This document shows positions 9,201-9,529 of a stretch of 9,529 nucleotides of DNA, one piece after another. Source of the DNA: Pseudomonadota bacterium (lineage in GTDB: Bacteria; Pseudomonadota; Gammaproteobacteria; Acidithiobacillales; Acidithiobacillaceae). The translations under genes and the position numbers were made by a program. The DNA is taken from the NCBI GenBank assembly GCA_021827445.1, contig JAKAVW010000101.1:1-9529 (forward strand). Reading direction: 5' to 3'. A model generated the notes under the pieces. It was not told the origin of the DNA, did not search any database, and saw nothing but the letters and a program-made list of their open reading frames with translations. The stretch's first letter is position 1. Each line of letters starts with the position of its first letter.

Positions 9201-9529
9201 CGATTCTTGAAACATCGGAACCTCTGCAACGGGCGGAAACCATAGTCAGTCATCTCAAGGAAGAATTCGGAGATTTGCTGACCGTCGCGCCAGAAGGTAA
9301 AAGCCCCTTGCAGGGTGCTAACCTCTTGCAGGAGAGCAGCCCCTTGCCGGATGCTAAGCCCTTGCGGCAACAGGCTGAACAACCCGCTGCGGATATTCAG
9401 CGCAAAGAGGCAGCGCAGGCCACCAGTCCATCCCCTACGCTGGGTGAAATCATGGCGCATAAATTGAGCGACATGGTTGCCGCGAAACGACTGAAAGAAA
9501 TGTTCGGTAGCGATGAAACCCTGGGTGTG
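2..9529 (+). CDS. Giant multidomain polyvalent-type protein, internal fragment (both ends outside window)
   Basis: Reading codons from base 2, I met no stop to base 9529, giving 3,176 consecutive sense codons with coherent protein character throughout. Start and stop lie outside the window, so no start or ribosome binding site can be chosen. Domains in order: duplicated N-terminal modules (residues 1-646), winged-helix-like (938-1021), P-loop dNMP-kinase-like (1042-1244), repeat linker (1452-1486), possible SH3-like barrel (1915-1966), helical stretch (2121-2217), Asn-Pro/Thr-Gly motif region (about 2300-2466), repeat linker and acidic tract (2524-2572), duplicated C-terminal module (2634-2951), repeat linker (3102-3125). 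I see no signal peptide or convincing membrane segment, so a cytoplasmic or element-transferred protein is likely. Only three cysteines occur (residues 175, 1110, 2443). Size and mosaic make-up match polyvalent proteins of plasmids, integrative elements and phages; that assignment is inference. A large structural or secreted protein is less likely because of the nucleotide kinase domain. Confidence 0.93.
347..736 (+). repeat. N-terminal module B, copy 1 (weak protein-level repeat)
   Basis: Residues 116-245. A helical part with 'LHHLDTLAEWL' is followed by a strand-rich part starting near 'EIQAG' and containing the first of the three cysteines (residue 175). It aligns weakly with residues 532-646: helix with Leu-x-x-Leu-Asp, then (Ile/Met)-Gln-(Ala/Asn)-Gly, a Val-containing strand, and a later Asp-x-(Arg/Ala)-Trp. 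Its order relative to module A is the same in both copies, which supports one larger A-B duplication. Function unknown. The identity level is low and the call could fail a profile test. Confidence 0.35.
881..1120 (+). repeat. N-terminal module A, copy 2 (protein-level repeat)
   Basis: Residues 294-373, starting 879 bases after copy 1. It begins 'SGHTIGDLL', has 'SVRIVY' where copy 1 has 'SLRVLY', and ends with the shared Pro-Val...Leu-Asp-Ala-Tyr block. Copy 2 is about six residues shorter, in the loop before that block. The DNA of the copies has diverged, so the duplication is old and not a recent tandem. A helical linker rich in Ala, Gln and Arg follows. Family not recognised. Confidence 0.7.
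1223..1480 (+). other. Beta-strand-rich segment, possible barrel domain, unrecognised
   Basis: Residues 408-493. Alternating hydrophobic strands ('HIVLRT', 'HLFIGTVESV', 'ARISLQVTHQV', 'SLVTIE') joined by polar turns suggest a small beta barrel or sandwich. It sits between module A copy 2 and module B copy 2, where the first A-B pair has only a short spacer, so it looks like an insertion into the second unit. No catalytic motif is visible. Confidence 0.3.
1595..1939 (+). repeat. N-terminal module B, copy 2 (weak protein-level repeat)
   Basis: Residues 532-646. A helical part containing 'QLQRLDRWA' is followed by a strand-rich part beginning 'MQNGDLMFV'. It resembles residues 116-245 in helix-then-strand order and in scattered residues: Lys at the start, Leu-Asp, Gln-x-Gly, Asp-x-Trp. 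I am not certain of homology. No enzyme motif is visible. Confidence 0.35.
1940..2458 (+). other. Unrecognised helical region
   Basis: Residues 647-819. After a few strands ('LRVTLDVHGY') the sequence becomes mainly helical, with Ala- and Gln-rich stretches such as 'AAREAYQSSRVQLQQALDA' and 'AIESAGGWDAV'. No motif points to a function. It probably links the N-terminal repeats to the Gly-Trp/beta module that follows. Confidence 0.4.
2459..2728 (+). other. Helix plus Gly-Trp/beta module D, first example, unrecognised
   Basis: Residues 820-909. A helix with Arg-Ala-Glu-Gln leads to 'EGGWKWSG', then Gly/Asn-rich turns, a strand 'WGYRITRRDG' (from residue 873), a second strand and a closing helix. 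Residues 1536-1629 have the same order with weak residue matches (Arg, Gln, Gly-Trp, Gly-(Asn/Asp)-Met, Tyr-Arg). The strand-strand-helix end also resembles residues 1298-1358. It may be one of the small uncharacterised domains common in giant mobile-element proteins. Function unknown. Confidence 0.3.
2813..3064 (+). other. Winged helix-turn-helix-like domain
   Basis: Residues 938-1021. The helix 'LQQAMLRKIARSEY' is followed by an acidic/Trp turn ('ETETWADTI'), a helix carrying 'SLKNAGLVW' and the wing-like 'VGLTDEGFRLY'. The order 'hydrophobic helix, Ser-Leu-x-x-x-Gly-Leu-Val, Leu-Thr-x-x-Gly' is typical of winged-helix domains of the MarR/PadR kind and of small wHTH domains in phage and plasmid proteins. 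It could bind DNA or act as a protein-protein module. It lies only about 20 residues before the nucleotide kinase domain, so the two may act together. Pattern-based; no database search was made. Confidence 0.5.
3125..3733 (+). other. P-loop nucleotide kinase domain, deoxynucleoside monophosphate kinase-like
   Basis: Residues 1042-1244, about 200 residues, the usual size of a free-standing phage dNMP kinase. The Walker A motif is 'GKPGAGKDT' (Gly1048, Lys1054), with Asp1055 after the lysine as in the T4 gp1 family ('SGKDT') rather than Ser/Thr. Next come 'RKMKESP', the conserved block 'SPRYVLQQWGDYRRA' (Arg1131, Trp1137, Gly1138, Arg1141-1142), a strand ending 'SGIRTMPE' (Arg1173, Glu1177; the T4 family has Asp-Thr-Arg), a His-x-x-x-Glu-like segment (His1213, Glu1216), and the closing 'IVNDGTLKNL' (Asn1230-Asp1231-Gly1232). 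Family members phosphorylate dNMPs with ATP and help fuel element DNA synthesis. Whether this copy is active is inference. Another P-loop kinase, such as one resembling dephospho-CoA kinase, is the main alternative. Confidence 0.8.
3893..4075 (+). other. Small strand-strand-helix module, unrecognised
   Basis: Residues 1298-1358. The strand 'YSITQRKDDFSIRVD', an acidic loop rich in Glu, Asp and His, and the helix 'TLDDAMDFVRHEIF' form a compact unit. Its start resembles 'YRITRRDG' of residues 875-882, and the Leu-Asp-x-(Ala/Gln) helix start recurs there too. It follows the kinase domain after a Pro/Thr-rich spacer of about 50 residues. Function unknown. Confidence 0.3.
4076..4354 (+). other. 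Unrecognised helical region before repeat linker 1
   Basis: Residues 1359-1451. Predominantly helical, with 'AERKKMFLAVTGVMP', a basic helix 'LIKRRIVSRVANAY' and 'VMERLVAASTRI'. No catalytic motif. It is bounded downstream by the Leu-Pro-x-Ala linker, so it probably ends a domain block. Confidence 0.35.
4355..4459 (+). repeat. Leu-Pro-x-Ala repeat linker 1 (15/18-bp units)
   Basis: Residues 1452-1486, a Pro/Ala/Thr/Ser-rich disordered linker. Related units start near 4379 (gccttgccgggagcaacc), 4412 (gccctgccgggtgcaacc) and 4430 (ctgccgtctgcaagg), with degenerate units between and after. The core encodes Leu-Pro-Gly-Ala-Thr. Unit lengths of 15 and 18 bases keep the frame open. The same core appears in linkers 2 and 3 of this gene. 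Confidence 0.75.
4460..5743 (+). other. Unrecognised middle region 1, with a second possible Gly-Trp/beta module
   Basis: Residues 1487-1914. After 'DPIASVMLKMIEDSPYSLP' comes a module at 1536-1629 with helix, 'GERGWWQQV', strands and helix that resembles residues 820-909. A long charged helical part follows ('FLLGNVLGATSNAILDAIED', then 'SRIAQREQRERQIALNQ'). A strand-rich segment ('LGFRYRTENDVRELVF', 'DEVILSLNQDRVLLFDP') and further helices come next. I see no enzyme motif and cannot name any domain here. This is one of the largest unexplained blocks in the window. Confidence 0.4.
5744..5899 (+). other. Possible SH3-like beta-barrel domain
   Basis: Residues 1915-1966. Short strands follow each other closely: 'VVRLQNVGEGIVGTMRGF', 'KQLWLTKKDGAIFAVE' and 'DDWRMVGLF'. 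A Gly-rich turn after the first strand, a Lys-Lys-Asp-Gly turn and an Asp-x-x-Asp-Trp end are compatible with an SH3/KOW-like barrel, which often binds nucleic acid or peptides. This rests on strand pattern only. Confidence 0.3.
5900..6361 (+). other. Unrecognised beta-rich region
   Basis: Residues 1967-2120. Alternating strands such as 'ISLKIEINDG', 'VPVLTVQENGKYL', 'AELSVRYDQPDD', 'TVFVSVSIKFAG' and 'DEMTVSLDNP' are separated by short helices. It may hold two small beta domains. No conserved motif that I recognise. Confidence 0.35.
6362..6652 (+). other. Long helical stretch, possible coiled coil
   Basis: Residues 2121-2217. Continuous helix-favouring sequence with charged and Gln-rich repeats, such as 'ESLRDEAVRQRDALQKQE', 'YLDSYAQAAEHIQSAM' and 'IIKTAADALREVSE', and very few Gly or Pro. 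Hydrophobic residues recur at three- and four-residue steps in the first part, so a coiled coil is plausible. It probably spaces the domains on either side. Confidence 0.4.
6899..7399 (+). other. Asn-Pro...Thr-Gly motif region, polyvalent-protein-like domain
   Basis: Residues 2300-2466. After a helix, 'NPASQEIFERMTGVQLGKTQ' begins at residue 2319. The pattern Asn-Pro-x-Ser-x-x-x-Phe-x-x-x-Thr-Gly-x-x-Leu-x-Lys-Thr resembles a segment I associate with large plasmid and phage polyvalent proteins. A charged helix follows ('AEEKKQREERQNKKELQSAW'), then 'GGTGQDYVLAMIEEGH' and strands 'SVQYGLLKPDTHEVRYM'. The last of the three cysteines is residue 2443. No catalytic residues are evident. The family link is from memory and uncertain. 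Confidence 0.4.
7571..7645 (+). repeat. Leu-Pro-x-Ala repeat linker 2 (five 15-bp units)
   Basis: Residues 2524-2548. Five consecutive 15-base units start at 7571, 7586, 7601, 7616 and 7631: ctgccgggcgctgcc, ttgcaggcggcatcc, ctgccggctgcaagc, ctgccgggggcagcc, ctaccgaagcaaacg. They encode pentapeptides of the form Leu-(Pro/Gln)-x-Ala-(Ala/Ser), degenerating in the last. An Ala/Thr/Pro-rich stretch before it and a Pro/Asp-rich stretch after it extend the disordered linker. Confidence 0.85.
7670..7717 (+). other. Acidic tract (purine-rich DNA)
   Basis: Residues 2557-2572, 'EEEEIAEDENEDDEEDPD' including two following residues; 13 of the first 16 are Asp or Glu. The DNA is strongly purine-rich on this strand. 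It extends the disordered linker between the middle region and the C-terminal part. Such tracts may mimic nucleic acid or bind basic partners, but nothing here proves that. Confidence 0.7.
7901..8068 (+). repeat. C-terminal module C, copy 1 (protein-level repeat)
   Basis: Residues 2634-2689. It matches residues 2893-2951: Val-x-x-x-Ile-(Ala/Gly)-Arg-Asp-x-Gln-Gly, a Pro-Ser-Val turn, then a helix Phe-x-Glu-Ala ending Leu-x-x-His-x-Gly. This suggests a strand-strand-helix unit of about 56-59 residues. Its layout is like the small modules at 873-909 and 1298-1358, so all may belong to one broad family. Function unknown. Confidence 0.6.
8069..8677 (+). other. Unrecognised region between the module C copies
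   Basis: Residues 2690-2892. A helical part ('AFGEIMERLEGNQRLILAWG') leads to strands ('NPWMVTLHHAAEEQAVVAEL') and a helix ('DAWAGFIRQIASRF'). A Pro-rich acidic linker runs up to module C copy 2. The strand-helix part may be a further divergent copy of module C, but the match is too weak to claim. Confidence 0.35.
8678..8854 (+). repeat. C-terminal module C, copy 2 (protein-level repeat)
   Basis: Residues 2893-2951, 777 bases after copy 1. 'VALFIGRDKQGY' corresponds to 'VGISIARDPQGH' of copy 1, and 'SFAEAYAQGRKMLGKHL' to 'TFLEAHTAAREELAEKL'. It follows a short strand segment 'FVGLRFGDGKQY', which probably forms the first strand of the same domain. Family not recognised. Confidence 0.6.
8855..9304 (+). 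other. Unrecognised C-terminal region before repeat linker 3
   Basis: Residues 2952-3101. Mixed helix and strand, with 'ARMETLWDRQDRLQGVKAL', 'YHLDAVIAGENRTRYLSTV' and 'LDRVLLLVNSTFALMQDL'. The last is hydrophobic but contains Asp, Arg and Asn, so I do not call it a membrane segment. No enzyme motif. Confidence 0.35.
9305..9376 (+). repeat. Repeat linker 3 (four 18-bp units)
   Basis: Residues 3102-3125. Four 18-base units start at 9305, 9323, 9341 and 9359: cccttgcagggtgctaac, ctcttgcaggagagcagc, cccttgccggatgctaag, cccttgcggcaacaggct. They encode hexapeptides of the form Pro-Leu-(Pro/Gln)-x-Ala-x, degenerating in the second and fourth. The core is the same as in linkers 1 and 2, with one extra codon per unit compared with linker 2. 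The protein continues past it with 'SPTLGEIMAHKLSDMVAAKR' and is open at the window end. Confidence 0.8.

Overview
The whole window lies inside one gene. The plus-strand frame whose codons begin at positions 2, 5, 8 and so on is open from the first complete codon to the last base: 3,176 codons without a stop. Neither the true start codon nor the stop codon is present, so the protein is longer than 3,176 residues. Every other ORF of any length is a shadow of this frame. I see no promoter, terminator, RNA gene, insertion sequence or CRISPR array.

The product looks like a giant mosaic protein of the 'polyvalent protein' type described by Iyer, Aravind and colleagues from conjugative plasmids, integrative elements and phages. 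In these, unrelated enzymatic and DNA-interacting domains and many small uncharacterised domains are strung together in one polypeptide. The DNA is moderately GC-rich by eye (roughly 53-62% in lines I counted). Size, mosaic make-up and a phage-like nucleotide kinase domain suggest a large plasmid, integrative element or phage of a bacterium, probably a proteobacterium. I cannot name the host.

Layout, numbering residue 1 from base 2. Residues 1-646 hold a duplicated pair of modules (A1, B1, A2, B2). Residues 647-937 are mostly unrecognised, with one module containing Gly-Trp followed by beta strands. Residues 938-1021 resemble a winged helix. Residues 1042-1244 are a P-loop deoxynucleoside-monophosphate-kinase-like domain, the only enzyme I recognise. 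Residues 1245-1451 are unrecognised. A Leu-Pro-x-Ala repeat linker (1452-1486) leads into a long unrecognised middle part (1487-2520) with a possible SH3-like barrel, a helical stretch and an Asn-Pro/Thr-Gly motif region. A second linker of the same kind (2524-2548) and an acidic tract (2557-2572) precede a C-terminal part with a second duplicated module (C1, C2). A third repeat linker (3102-3125) lies close to the window end.

The most notable points are the size of the single frame, the nucleotide kinase fused beside a winged-helix-like domain inside it, related minisatellite-like linkers at three inter-domain places, and only three cysteine codons in 3,176.
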